DNA from: Dipteris shenzhenensis | Lineage: Eukaryota > Polypodiophyta > Polypodiopsida > Gleicheniales | Reading direction: 5' to 3' (one strand) | DNA: 64,000 nt | NCBI GenBank assembly: GCA_047967505.1 | Contig: CM106539.1 | In this document: piece after piece, positions 12,033 through 24,593 of the stretch | Layout of the letters: each line of letters opens with the position of its first letter | Position numbering within the stretch: position 1 is the stretch's first letter | The notes under the pieces: generated by a model | What the model saw: only the letters and a program-made list of their open reading frames with translations | Database searches by the model: none | Told to the model about the DNA's origin: nothing | Position numbers and translations under genes: made by a program

Positions 12033-12975
12033 AGCGGGTCTTAATTGGAACATGTATTTTAAGAGAACATAAAACTAGTATTTAGATTTTTGCACTTTTA
12101 ATATCACTAGAACTAGATCCCTTTATCATAAAGTTATATAGAATAATTATACATTCACTTTCACACAAGGAAATTTTTTTAGTCATAAACATCCTCTATA
12201 CACTTATAATTATGTAGCAAGAATGTTGAAATAGAATTTCTTTAAGAAACACCCCTCACAATTACTGTCAATGTAATACTTTTATACATATATAAAATTT
12301 ATTAAACACATTTATATCAACATAACAAGAGCTTCCTAGTGTATTTATAGAGTAAAAACAAGATATTTATGGATATGTTCTAAACAAGTTAAAAATACAA
12401 TAAATGAATTGACTTAGGCTTATATATATATATATATACTCTATTAAAAATAAATGTAAATTTTAAGACACTATATGCAAGATTTTGTAAAACATAACCC
12501 CATATATGTGCTCAAATGGCCTTTTTTCATCAATTTGAGTGGTTGAATGACTATATATGGACATTGGATGTGAAAGTTATGTTACTTTTAAAAGTGTCAC
12601 CCAACGTAATTTTGCCAACACGACTACCTTGGAAGACCTACTTCAAAGGGGTTCTACTGGTGAAACTATTTTGGATGGCTTGCTTAAAGGAAGTTTTTTT
12701 GGAGAAACCCTCTCATGAAGATAGTGTGGAAAAGTGTTACCTCCTATTAAGTAAAAGTTGTAAGGAGGATTAATAGAGAGTTTTTACAAAGAAATCCAAC
12801 TCTACTCATGGCTTTCTTCAAAAGCTACCCCATAATGTTATTCACCATCCCCAAATATTTATGTAAAAGATAGGCATACCTATAATGCTTTGCATATTTT
12901 TAAGGGAAACTATGTTTTCTTTCGATCCATTTTTGCCACATTTTTCCATAGTTGGAAGGCTCTCTTTTTTATCAA
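12033..12975 (+). repeat. Dispersed repeat family D, copy 1
   Basis: Same orientation as copies at about 22030 and 35293. Shared blocks include CACTAGAACTAGATCCCTTT, AATTTGAGTGGTTGAATGAC, GGAAGACCTACTTCAAAGGG and TACTTTGCATATTT-like text. The 5' part is the most diverged of the three. A short frame around 12516-12773 resembles frames in the other copies only because the DNA is homologous. Confidence 0.75.
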
Positions 12976-13819
12976 AGCAGATTCAAGCAAATGTAAAAGA
13001 AGTTGGATGTCATTCAATTAAAGCTCACTACAAATGATTGAGAGACTGAGTACCTGTATAAAGTTTTGTCGATTGCCTCAAAACTATTCTAACTCAAAGG
13101 TTTAAGATGGTTGATCAAGAAGAGAAATGCTTCAAGCCAAATGCTAGGGATTAGAGTATGGATCAACCTATCATTTGAGCCAATGACTGGTTTGGTGAAT
13201 GTTGGTGCTGCATAGATGTAATCTAAGCTCCAAAGGTTTAACAGTTTGAGTCATATACATAGGTTCTTAAGGCTAGAGTCGTCTTTTGGTTGAGCAATAT
13301 CAAAATGATTCGAGGTCCTATTATTCTAAGATTGGGGTCAGCTATGGATGAATCAAGCATCAAATAAATAAAAAATTTAGTAAAGCAATTGAACCAAAGG
13401 AAAAACCCAATTAATCACACCCATAGGCAGTGTGAACCTATCAGCTTTAAAGGGGTTGAATGCAAAGGTTGGACTATGATGCTTGGAGCATAACAAAGGC
13501 TCGATTTTCGAGTAGGGATTTTGTTGAGTTTTCATGTTTGCATTAATGCATCATTCGTAATCATCATTTTCTGTCCAAAAGAGCATGAAAATGATATTAT
13601 CACATTGGTAACCTACAAAATTTACCAAAGAACCAGCTAAATATACAATAAAATTTTAGGAAGCTTGAGAAAATTTCACAATTTTCGGACCAATCTCTTT
13701 TGTCAATATATGGAATTTTGAGAGCGTATTGTCTACACGAATTGATGAGTTAGAGGATATGTTTGTTCCTCGTGTTTCAAAATGGAAGGTTTTGTCAAAT
13801 TGTTTCAGTAGCTTATATG

Positions 13820-13820
<1 letters not shown>

Positions 13821-13867
<47 letters not shown>
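13821..13867 (+). repeat. (GA)n microsatellite
   Basis: About 46 bases of uninterrupted GA dinucleotide repeat. Confidence 0.95.
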
Positions 13868-13869
<2 letters not shown>

Positions 13870-14440
13870 GATATTAAGGCCCATGCAAAGTATTGTCCCA
13901 TCAAAGACTTGCATGTGTGAATGAGGCACCTTGACATGTGTTCTTGGATGTTTGATGATTGGTGAAAAAACAAGGAAAAATATGGCCCTAATGAGGAAAA
14001 TGTGGTCCAATGCACATGATAATTTACATGAGCTTTGATGGAGTCACTACTTTGCATGGGCCTTAACATCACTTGCACATCAAAATGAGGCATCTCGACA
14101 TGTGTTTTTTGACCCTCATGCATGATGAGTGGTGAAAAAACAAGCAAAATTGTGTCCACGACTATGCAAATGAGATTTAATGGGAATGATACTTTGCACA
14201 GGATTTGTAATGGGTGAGATTAAGGCCTATGAAAAATAGCATACCGGTTCGCGAGACTCGCATGTTTGAATGAGATGCAATGATGCATGTTTCTTGACCC
14301 TCATGCATGACATATGGTGAAAAACAAGGAAAAATGCATTCCTGACCATGCAAATGAGATTTGATGGGCACAATACTTTGCAAGGGTCCTAAATTGGGTA
14401 ATATTAAGGCACATATGTGCAAAGCATCATACCCATCAGA
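13868..14440 (+). repeat. Degenerate 170-185-bp tandem repeat, about 3 units
   Basis: The anchor GGTGAAAAA(A)CAAG recurs at 13961, 14131 and 14316. Units share CATGTGTT, TTGACCCTCATGCATGA, CATGCAAATGAGATTTGATG and GATATTAAGGC. The first unit starts immediately after the GA microsatellite. Unit length is satellite-like, but only a few copies are present. Confidence 0.8.
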
Positions 14441-14699
14441 GACTTTAAACTATAGGAATTAGGGTTTAAGGTATATGATATAGAATTAGGGTGTAGGAAT
14501 TAAGCATGGTAAAGATATTTGCAAAGTTTAATGACCATGGCTTAAATATAATATACAAAAGGGGGTTGGGGTGGGGGGTGTGGGGGAGTGGGAGGGAGGG
14601 GGGAGAAGGGGAGAGAAAGAGAGGGAAGTCTGAATTCTAGAGTGGGAAGTTTGAAGTCTAGGGCTTAAATCAATATATATTGACTCTCACCTCTTCCAT

Positions 14700-15208
14700 A
14701 TAACTCATTTTTTATCACACCCTCCCTTCTCCTCCCGCTTGCTTCATGTTCCCCTCCCTTTCTCTCTCACTCTCCCTGTCCCTGTCCCTTTTGAGTCCCT
14801 CTCCCCTCCCATTCTCCTCCCTCTTCTCCCTCTCTCTTCCCCTCCCTCTGCCTCTCTTTTCCCTTCTCCTCTCCCCCTCCCTTTCTTCCCCACCCCTCCC
14901 TTCCTTCTTTTCTTCCATCCCTCCCCACACCTTCCCACCCCTCTCCACCCCCCTCTTGTGGCCAATGTGTGTGTTTGCACGCATGCCCCATGGCAGGGTG
15001 ACCCCCCCACCTTCCCCCCTCTTCCCTCAATCCCCTCCCCTTCCCTCTCCCATCCCCCATTCCCCCTTTCCATTTTAAATTTCTTCTTGCTGGTGATAGC
15101 ATGCGAGAACCCCCCTCCGCTATCCTCCCCTCCCCTCCCTTCTCTCCTCCCCTTCTCTCCTCCCCTTCCCTCTTCCCCTTTCTCTTCCCTCTCCCCTCCC
15201 CTCTCCCC

Positions 15209-15265
<57 letters not shown>

Positions 15266-15378
15266 CTTTTTTTAAAATTTCTTACTGTTGTGGTAGTGTG
15301 AGATCTCCCCTCCCCCCTCCCTTCCCTCTCCCCTTTATCCTCCATCTCCTCCTTCCCTCTCCCCCTTCTGCTCCCCTC

Positions 15379-15419
<41 letters not shown>

Positions 15420-15554
15420 CTTTTTTTTAAATTTCTTGCTACTGTAGTAGTGCAAGATCTCCCCTCCCCCCTCCCTTCCCTCCTCTCCTCTCCCTCCCCT
15501 TTCCCTCTCCCCTTTATCATCCATCTCTTCCTTCCCTCTCCCCCTTTTGCTCCC

Positions 15555-15594
<40 letters not shown>

Positions 15595-15690
15595 CTTCCC
15601 CCTCCCTTCCCCTCTCTTTCCCTCCCCATCCCATCTCCACCCCCCTCCCCCTCCCCCTTGCTTTCCTCTCTTTCCTCCTCCATCAAGATG
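14700..15690 (+). repeat. 1-kb polypyrimidine tract with embedded tandem units
   Basis: Nearly all C and T on the plus strand, with (CT)n and poly-C cores. A non-pyrimidine marker, AAATTTCTT followed by a TAGTG or TAGCATG block and GAGATCTCC-like text, recurs near 15075, 15275 and 15429. This shows a tandem unit of about 155-200 bp. Long open frames on both strands follow from the base composition and are not called genes. A purine-rich stretch (14562-14630) precedes it. Confidence 0.9.
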
Positions 15691-15699
15691 CATCATTCA

Positions 15700-18600
15700 A
15701 AGATGCGTGCTTCACTCATTACAAGCACGTCTTAAAACAACACCTTTGTAACTATTGAAAGGTCTTTATTGGCACCATTATAAACTACTCTGAGGTGTTT
15801 ATTAGCATTGTTATTAAGTCTTGGGGATTTTCGAGTTCCAAAACTTTAGAGGACTCTCATGGTAAATTAATCTCATGCATGGGCCTTAAAAATATAAAAA
15901 TATAAATATAAATAAATGTGTATGTAACATGGAGTTTTTAGAAGAGTATTCTTTAAGATAAAGAATTTTACTAAGACTTTTGCAATATAGAGTGAAATAC
16001 GAAGTCTATTTTGCATTGTTAGTTCAAAATAATATAGTGAGTAAATAAACTTTTTGTTGAGAAAAGGATCTTGCCAAAAAGTAAACTTTGATTTGGGAAG
16101 GATGTTTTCATAAAGTAAACTTTCCATTTGGTAAGGATTTTTGGGATTTGTCCAAAGACAAAAAATAAGTCCAAGATTAATGAAATGGGTTTTTGCAATG
16201 AATTTTTAGCTCATAAAAAGAGCAACCTTGCTTCAACTGTCCATCCACTCTGTAAAATACCGAGCCTTTGCTATAATGTATTCCTCTCCTCTTTGGTTTG
16301 GAGACCAAGGAGAGAAGCAATGTTGCAATAGATCATGTCAAAAGACTAGAGTATTCTTGAAGCTACAATGAATAGAGAAAGTATACCTATATGATTTAGA
16401 TCTCATGAGAATTTTATTAGGGAGATCGTAAGACATGTCAAAGATTGGATGCTAGAATGACTTAAGAGAGTGCAATAGGATAAGTTCATTCTCATGTGCA
16501 TTCTGGTTGGGAAAACTATGTCAAAATACTTAAGAATAAAATAAATGCACATTGTGCCATGGAAATTTTATACCAAAGTTAAAACTCTAAGGTTCTCTTA
16601 AGACTAGAATGACTTAAGAAAGTATGATTAGACTATTTGGTTATGATGTACATTTATTAAAGGAATTGTAGATCATGGCAAAAGATTGGAGTTTGCATGA
16701 TTAGATAGTTTGGTTCTCATCCACCGTTTGAAGGAAATTGTAGAAACATATCAAAAGGTTGGATTACTCTTGAGGCAAGGGATTTGTAGACTAAGTAGAA
16801 ACATATCAAAAAATTATTTTGACAAGGGATTTGCAAACTATGTCTAAGGAATGAAGTGCTCAAGTGGTTAAAATGATTCATAGTACAATTAAATGATCTT
16901 CTTCTCATGAGAATTCTCCTAAGGGTGCTATAGACCATCTTAAAGTACAAGTGTGTTCTCGAGGGTGTGAAAAGCTAAAGAAAGTAGATAGTTTGATTCA
17001 TGCATATTTTTCTAGGGGAATTCATATCTTCTCTTTATAGAGATTTGAGATACATGAGTCCTAAGATATGATGCTCCTTGTCCCTCCACCTTGTGAGCAT
17101 AGGGACCAATAATCACTCCTTAGACTAGGCCCTCGACCTTTATGTAACAAATTTCAAATAGAATTAACATATACAATAGTATCAAAATAATAAAACATAA
17201 TTGTATATGTGTGTTTGTGTGTGACCTGAACAAAAAATATACACTTGCCTCACATAAAACATGAGTGTATAGCTCAAAACAAAAACTTTGCATGACATCA
17301 TTCATGTCTAAATATGAATGCACAACTCATATTTAGAGAAATATGAGGTACCAATTGCATCCTAAGTCACCCTATATGACCTAACACTATCCCAATTGGA
17401 CATCCACATTCAATACCATAGACATCCCCTCCATAAGAAAGTCATTGGAATAGCCTGCTAGCTTGCCATACATAGTGTCAAGATTTACAATCTAGGTACT
17501 AATCCATGAATACCCATATCTCAAGACCTCATGCCAATACATGTCTTAGGTTCTGACTAAATAAATTCTTTGTAGCCCTTGGACCTTTGATCCAAATGTT
17601 ATTTCTTAACTTTAGCCTTGGGGTCTTCCACTCTATGATAATAGCCTTGCCCCTTGTAGGGTCTCCCCTAACCATTAGGCCAACTACTAATAACCTTGCC
17701 CCATATAGGGTCTCCTCCTATAGGATTCTCTCTAATCACTAGGCTAAATCGCGTGCTTTCAAGGGGTATTGAAAAAACCCCCCAACTAAAAATTTCCCCC
17801 AATAAAACCACCCCTCTTTCCTAATGAACTAATGGATTTTCCCCTAGTTTGATTTTTAAAACCCCTTCTTTAATTGTAATCTTGTTAAATATTTTTCAAA
17901 AGTGGTACTAAAATACCCCTCCTTTTCATGGTACACTAAATTTTATGGAGGTGAACCCCCCAAGATGAGGTCCTGCTTCTTCCATGGATGCTCTAAGAGA
18001 CCAACCTACAAACTAGCTCCAAGGACTTTGAGCACATCCTTAACCATCTTTGTGTCACTGTGGATCGTAGCACCTCAACATGTAAAAGCCATACTTGGCC
18101 ACCTTAAGTAGCAATGCAAGCACTAAGGGGAGGTGATGGAATGTAACTCACATCTGACCACCTTGCAGTAGCCAAAGGATCATGGCACCAAGGGGAGGTG
18201 TTGAGAGTTGTGGTGCCATGAGCACATGTAGAGCAAAGGTATGAGTAAAGGGCAAGCTACCACATGGCATGGAGGAGATATCCCACATGTGAGCAAGCAA
18301 ATGGATGTAAGTACCCTCACCTATAAAAGGGAGGTTCATTTGAAGTAATATCAATCAAGCACTTTGCACTATCTCAAGATTCTCTTTATGAGTCCAAGCT
18401 AATTTATCTTGAATCCTAATTGACTTGAGGTACATGTTATGAGCACTCTCTTCATCATGTTTCCACACAAGTTTCATCCACCTTAGAGCGCTCCATAGAT
18501 CCTAAGGCACACATGTTTTGTCACCTCGACATACAATGTATCCCTCCTTCCACTCACCTCCCTCAGACATCTTAAAAAGCTATTTGTTAAGAGATCAATG

Positions 18601-18790
18601 GATGCATTGGATGTCATGAGATTGCAAGACTAGCTAGAGCTGTGGAGCCACTGGATGTTGCGGAGGAGCTAACTGGAGGGTATTGGACCTTCGAGTAATC
18701 CTTCAAGACTTTCATTATTAGTACAAAGAACAAAATTTGTAGGGAGAAGTCCTACAAGGTGCAAGGATTGCAAGGAGGAAGTACCAATGC
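15700..18790. other. No gene recognised; weak internal repetition
   Basis: AT-rich DNA. Between 16430 and 16930 short phrases such as GGAATTGTAGA, AAACATATCAAAA and GACAAGGGATTTG recur loosely, and near 17650-17730 a CCTTGCCCC...AGGGTCTCC phrase occurs twice. None of this resolves into a known element. Confidence 0.4.
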
Positions 18791-18796
18791 AAGGAG

Positions 18797-18905
18797 TAAG
18801 CACGAGAGGATGCAAGGCTTACAAGGATAGTGTATGCCTAATTCTATCCACTAAGATGGAGTAAGTAGGAGAGGATGCAAGGCTTGCAAGGATAGTGAGT
18901 CTCTA
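18797..18905 (+). repeat. 64-bp tandem repeat, two units
   Basis: GAGAGGATGCAAGGCTT followed by (A/G)CAAGGATAGTG occurs twice, preceded by AGTAAG, within the interval. Confidence 0.7.
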
Positions 18906-19059
18906 AGTCTATTCACTAGGGTGGATGGACAGAAGGCTTGTCGGGTTGTACTAGAAGGCTTGCGAGATGCAAGGATGGCAAGTAGAAGTCTTTCAAGGTG
19001 CAAAGGGATTTGATGGTGTGTTTGTCATTCTACCCACTACGATGGAAAAAATTGGCACA

Positions 19060-19545
19060 ACCATCACGCTTGCATGATGGCCATAGAAATCAGCTTGATT
19101 AGAGGACATAGTCACTTATAGTAATGATGGTGAAAATTGGCCACTGTGCTGGCACTACCATGTGGTCCATGTGGAAATTTGATATGGTCAACCAATTATC
19201 ACACCAAAGAAAGTCGGCCACCATGCTAGCATTCAATAGGCTTAATTAGGATGTCGACACTTATAATAATTATGGTGGAAATGAGCCAATACTGTGATGA
19301 CACTACTAGTTCTTACTACTAGATAGTGATTACATGCGCAACTTCTAGCTGTTACCACCATCGGTTTCCACACTAGAGAAAATTGGCCACCATATTGGCA
19401 TTCGATAGGCATAATTTGGACATGGACACTTATAATAATGATGGTGGAAATCAGCCCCACTATGCTGGCACTATCAATTACTACTTTTCTATGATCACGT
19501 GCGTGACTTCTAGCTATTCCCACTAGTAGAACCAATTAGTAAGCA
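19060..19545 (+). repeat. Degenerate tandem repeat of about 145-170 bp, three units
   Basis: ATGGTG(G)AAAT recurs at 19127, 19272 and 19441. Upstream GGCCACCAT and downstream (C/T)TGGCACTA and GACTTCTAGCT-like blocks also recur in order. Confidence 0.65.
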
Positions 19546-20410
19546 CTAGTTTTAGACCCTTGTAGCCCTTGTGACTTATGTTATCTTCAATCTCACGGTC
19601 ACATATTTGGTTATGTGATGTAACATAATGGTAGTTGGCAAAATGATGGAGCGGATCAGCACCAGCTCGGTGAAATGATTGTATGGTTAGGATTAAGTTG
19701 TGTCCCTCAAAGTTTGATTATGATTAAGTGGGAAAAATTAATTTCATTTCTTTTTTGCCACTGGGCTTGTAGCCAATCAAATAGCCACCGAGCTCGTATA
19801 GTCACCTGGCTTGCATGATGGGATGACCATCTGATACCACATTGCTATGGCCAAAAAGTTTGCAACACACTTCAAAGGGGATTTATGGTTTTTCCCTTTC
19901 TCCCATTTTAAAAAAAGTGCCAATTTAAAAAAATATATCTTTTAGTGTCCTTTATTGATTACATAGCCAGCTGCTTGTCACCTATAATTTGATCAAAATA
20001 GTCATTTGCTTGTTGAGGTGCCTGGCAGTGCCTTATAGCCTCTTCCACTTCACTATCCTCCACCCTCGTTGTCTCCACCAGCCTCGTTGACTTCACATTG
20101 CTCTACCCTCATTTCCATAGACCACTTTTCCACCCTCGTCTCCCATCATCATCTCCTACTCAATCCTTCTACTGTGCCTCTTGCTCCACCCTTGTGTCCA
20201 CCCTGTGGATCCACCTAGTGCTATGTCCCACCTCTAACTTATTTCATTCTTGTTTGTAGCTATCTCCAAAGTGCTGGGGCCGTTCTCTCCCATGACTGTC
20301 GAGGGGTGGATATGATACAGGACCTTAGTTGGTTGGGTAATCTACTCGATCAAGTCTACATGAGGTTTGTGTTTTAGTCAAGTTCCACTTTTCTCAATTC
20401 TGTGCCGAGC
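19546..20410. other. No gene recognised
   Basis: No recognisable coding frame. A stretch rich in CCACC and CTCC phrases (20030-20230) has no clear repeat unit. Confidence 0.4.
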
Positions 20411-20746
20411 TTATTGTCGGCATATCTGTGAAAGAGGCTCTTCAAAAGCATGTCTTTTTCTGTTCCATTTTGTCATGAATGATGTATAGGTATTGTGTTG
20501 TAGAGATTTGAATGCATCTTCTAAGCATAGTATACATTTTTGCAAGTCATTTGCTGCAACATATGTGTCCTTCTGAAAATGAGGAGCTTTGTAAGTCATT
20601 TGCTCCAACATATTGTGTTGAAGAGATTTGAATGCATCCTCCAAGCATAGTATACATTTTTGCAAGTCATTTGCTGCAACGTATGTGTCCTTCTCATAAT
20701 GAGGAGCTTTGCATTCTCCTCTTGGTTCTTTGTTTTCTAGTTCCAA
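20411..20746 (-). pseudogene. Open frame with a duplicated 40-residue unit, function unknown
   Basis: A 111-residue frame in which a 120-bp unit is tandemly duplicated (20491-20610 and 20611-20719). The protein repeats KAPH(Y/F)(E/Q)KDTYVAAND, then LQKCILCLEDAFKSLQHN. The duplication is an exact multiple of 3, so the frame stays open. It lies downstream, on the same strand, of the helix-turn-helix-like fragment at 20987-21232 and may be a later part of the same dead gene. The domain was not recognised. Confidence 0.4.
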
Positions 20747-20986
20747 CTTTATAGATGTACATACATCACATTCTTTGAGAATGTGCTAGTTTTAGAGAGG
20801 CTAACCATTTTGAAGGCTGTATTCCATAATTAAGAAAGAGTGGACTATGAAATCCATTCATATCCCAAAGAATTGAGAGATGCAATAAATTCACAAAGGA
20901 TATCTGCTTGTTTAGACATTACCAAGATAACTTCCTATATCTCATGAGTTCCATGCATAAAAGTCCTAGATTTATGAGGCATCTTT

Positions 20987-21640
20987 TTAGCATTTTTTAT
21001 CTGTGAAATACTGCATGATCGCCTTACCCACCTCCACATGTCTCAAGCCCTTTCGAATGATTACATTCTTCCCATGTGTCACATTCCTTAATCCTTCAAT
21101 GTAACTTCTCTTGTACCTATAAAAAGTAGTTTTTATAATTCCATGTATAGTGTACCACACTATGTTACAAACTTTTCTTCCATCATACATGACGTTAAAA
21201 CACTCACCATCTTCTTCCTTACTAAATGTCATGTTTATATTATGATATATTTAGGTTGATCTATTGAGTAGCTTTGACCTTCGTAGAAGTCTAGCCTTGT
21301 TTGCAAGTTTGACAACATTTGTGTTCAAAACAATCAATGGTTGCAACATTATACACATCTTGACAACTAGACTTTCTACTAAAAAAACCTTCATTCTTGT
21401 TGCTCCTCATTGTTTGCTTGATGTTCATTTCATACTTTCTCATTTGAGGTATAAATAGTGCTTTCATTGTTTGTGCCATTATTATCTCCATCATAATCTT
21501 CTTGCCCATCCACCCCAAAACTGCTATTGTTATATTCATCATCCCCTTCAATACTATCATTCCCATTACTGAATCGATGTGGATGGCCTAAGAGATGATG
21601 ATGATGATCATCATCACATACACCTTCATGAGTCTTCACT
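20987..21640 (-). pseudogene. Possible DNA-transposase relic with HTH-like segment
   Basis: A Cys-rich start (DCFEHKCCQTCKQG, near 21300) is followed, with stops and frame changes, by a frame at 21232-20987. That frame reads GRKVCNIVWYTIHGIIKTTF, then YRYKRSYIEGLRNVTHGKN. The pattern VC-x3-W-x3-HGI-x-x-TTFYRYK resembles a helix-turn-helix segment seen in some uncharacterised eukaryotic transposase-like proteins; this is a recollection, not a search result. No DDE residues could be assigned. Confidence 0.35.
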
Positions 21641-22029
21641 AGTTCTAATTGTTCTCCACTCTAAAAGTAAGTTGTTATATTGGCCAACAAACTCAAGTGT
21701 GGCATATTCGAAACACTATCTAAGGATGTATTGGTTGCATACAAGGGCTTTTCAATAATGATGACTTAGTGTGCTGCTCCTAGTTCCATAAGGTTGATAG
21801 CTTCATAAGGATGAAGTAAGAAAATCACTACATATCCAAGATTTTTAGAATTATCCTTATTCCATACAATGATCCTTTTTTCTCTCCAAGCTGGTTCATC
21901 ATTTTTAGTACATCCTCTTCAATCCATGTGCTTTGGGACATTTTAAGCTAACAAGGTAACTGGCTATTTGAAAGTACTACCAATGGCTTCACCCATTGTT
22001 GGAAATGGCAAATGGATCCGTCAATTTTA

Positions 22030-23085
22030 CGAGCGAAAAACTATGATCAAGTATATCCGAGCGTGTTTTTCAAGAGATTTAAAAAATTGTATTTCTTTAG
22101 GAAACATGGTTTTTACACTTTTATTTTCACTAGAACTAGATCCCTTTATCATAAAAATATACAGACTAGTCACTCATTCACTTTAACATAACATAATTTT
22201 TCTTATTCATAGACTAAAAATATACAGACTAGTCACTCATTCATTTTAACATAACATAGATTTTCTTATTCATAGACATCCCTTTGTATCCCTGTTATTA
22301 CCTTAAAAAAGTGTTGAAAAATAATTCCTTTAAGAAATATCCCTCATAATCACTCTCAATGTAGTAATATTATACATATATAATTACTAATTAAACACAT
22401 TTATATCATATGACAAGAGCTTTCTATTACTTTTATAGCATAAATGACAAGATATTTATGGATCTATTTCTAAAGAAGTTTAAATTACTATAAATAAGTA
22501 TTAGCTTGGGGTTATATATCACTCTCATAAAAATCATGTAATATTTAATACTATATATGCAAGATTTTGCAAAATGTAACTCCATAGATGTGCTCAAATG
22601 GGGTTTTTGATCAATTTGAGTGGTTGAATGACTATATTTGAACATTGGATGTGAAACTTATGTCACTTTTAAAAGTGATGTCCAAGGTAGTTTCGCCAAT
22701 GATACTACCTTGGAAGACCTACTTCAAAGGGATTTTGTTGCTGATGGATTTTTTCAATGAGGTTTCTTTGGAGAAACCCTTTCATGAAGGTAGGTTGAGA
22801 GAGGGTTTTCTATGTCACTCCCTATCAAGTAAAAGTTGTACGAAGGATCATAAAGGAATTTTTATAGAAAAGTCTACTCTACATGTGGGTTTCTTCAAAA
22901 GCCACCCCATTATGTTACTCACCATTCCTAAAGATTCATATAAATATTTGTGTATAAAATAGGCATTGCTATAATACTTTGCATATTTCTAAGCGAAACT
23001 ATATTTTCTTCCCATATTTTTACATAGTTAAAAGTTTCTTTTTCCTTTGCTTGAACGCTTGGAAGATTTCGCTTGAAAAATGGTC
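22030..23085 (+). repeat. Dispersed repeat family D, copy 2
   Basis: Starts near TATCCGAGCGTGTTTT and ends near CTTGAAAAATGGTC, matching the ends of the 35.3-kb copy. It carries a private tandem duplication of about 62 bp at 22149-22275 (ATACAGACTAGTCACTCATT twice). The frame at 22645-22962 ends in STLHVGFFKSHPIML, which is also read in the third copy. No known transposase or RT motif is seen. Confidence 0.78.
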
Positions 23086-24593
23086 ATCACCCCAAAATTT
23101 TGTAGGCTTATTGGAGAAAACAATGCCATGCCTCTTTCTTGAGCTTCCTCAAACAAGTAAAACTTTTTCTCCTGTGCTCCACATCTTGTGCACCTCCATT
23201 TAAGAAAATATCAAAGCATGTAAAAAACAAATGTCATGATACAACATTGAAATGGCATAAACATATTATGCAACTTGACCAAAACATGAAATTTTAGGCT
23301 CAAACTTAACATTGAGCTTCAAACCTAAGATTGGTCACATCTAGATTGAGTCTCAAACCTAACATTGGGCTCACGAGGGCCTCTACCCAACTCTCCACCC
23401 CTACCACCTTTACTCATGGTAAATATCTCACAAAACATCTACAAGATATGTACTCTGAGCACTACACCTACACAATTCGTGTAGGATTTGGACACACACC
23501 TCGATCCGCACCTTTGCTCTCCTCATCGCCATGATATGATGCACTACACCCCCACCCTCCGCTCCCCTCATCGGTGACCTCCAACCCTACCCCTCACTCC
23601 TCCTACCCCTCCCTCTGCCCCCCTCACTAGTGACCTACATTGCCCTCCACACCCCTCACCAACACCCCCCCTTCCCCCTCCTCTTCCCCAACACACACAC
23701 AAAAAATCCAAGATTAAAATTAAAAACACATACCAGGATATTACTAACTTCAAAATGGTATGTAGAAACAACGTGGAGACTATAATGCAACTACAAAATA
23801 CCATGACCAAGTGTGTGTCATGGGGTGTGATGGATTAGACTCCACCCTATGAATTTTTGCAAAGTTTAATGAACTTTCATTCTTACTACATTAACAATGG
23901 AAAAATGACATCTTGAACAAATTCTTATTGCTTATTCCACAAAACAATTAAGATGGATCACATCTCGACTACAATTTTAATGAACATACATCTATAAAAC
24001 ATATTTATTGTCCATAGTACTAATCCATAGTATGTGGTTCACATTTGGTATGATTTTGTCTCTTTGCATGTGGTTTGACTTCTTTTCCTCGTAAATTTGA
24101 CTTAATATTTTTATGAGTACATTCAGTTCTTTATCATCTTAATTGTTGGCTTGGAGGGCTTCATGGTATACGTATTTAATTTTTAAGTTTTATCGTTTGT
24201 TAAAAACTGATGATCCTTCATTTTTGTTGAATTACACTCTTCCTTTCTTATAGGTAAGGGATTTATCTCCATCCAGTAATCTTAAAAAAAAAAGATGTTT
24301 GTAGGGTTAATGTTACATCTAAGCCCCTTGATAAATATTTAAGCATATTAGTAAAATTTAATAAAGACTCTTTTTATAAGGTGAGTCAAATATGAGGAAA
24401 GGTAGAAACTTGTCATTGTTGGCCTAAGGCAGACGTGTTGTTTAATATGTATTTTTCTACATTGCTACCTAGATAGATATTTAGGCATAGTGTTAAATGT
24501 AGTTAATCTAAAGTTGAGTTATTACATTGGTGTGAAAGGTTAATTATCCCCTTAGTAGAGCCCTGAGGGTCAACATGAAACATGATATTGGAG
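23086..24593. other. No gene recognised; C-rich patch
   Basis: Contains a CCCCTCACTCCTCC-type pyrimidine patch at about 23570-23700. Otherwise AT-rich with no motif-bearing frame. Confidence 0.4.

Noticed and set aside
13868-14440. CRISPR-like array
   Set aside because: Units of 170-185 bp without short uniform repeats and unique spacers, in a plant nuclear genome.
14739-15345. Open frames of 100-190 codons on both strands
   Set aside because: They lie wholly in the CT/GA-rich tract. Ser-Leu-Pro or Arg-Glu-Gly repeats are the direct translation of the low-complexity DNA.
17761-23700. Poly-C and CCCC-rich patches as regulatory sites
   Set aside because: Isolated low-complexity patches without a consistent motif or nearby gene.
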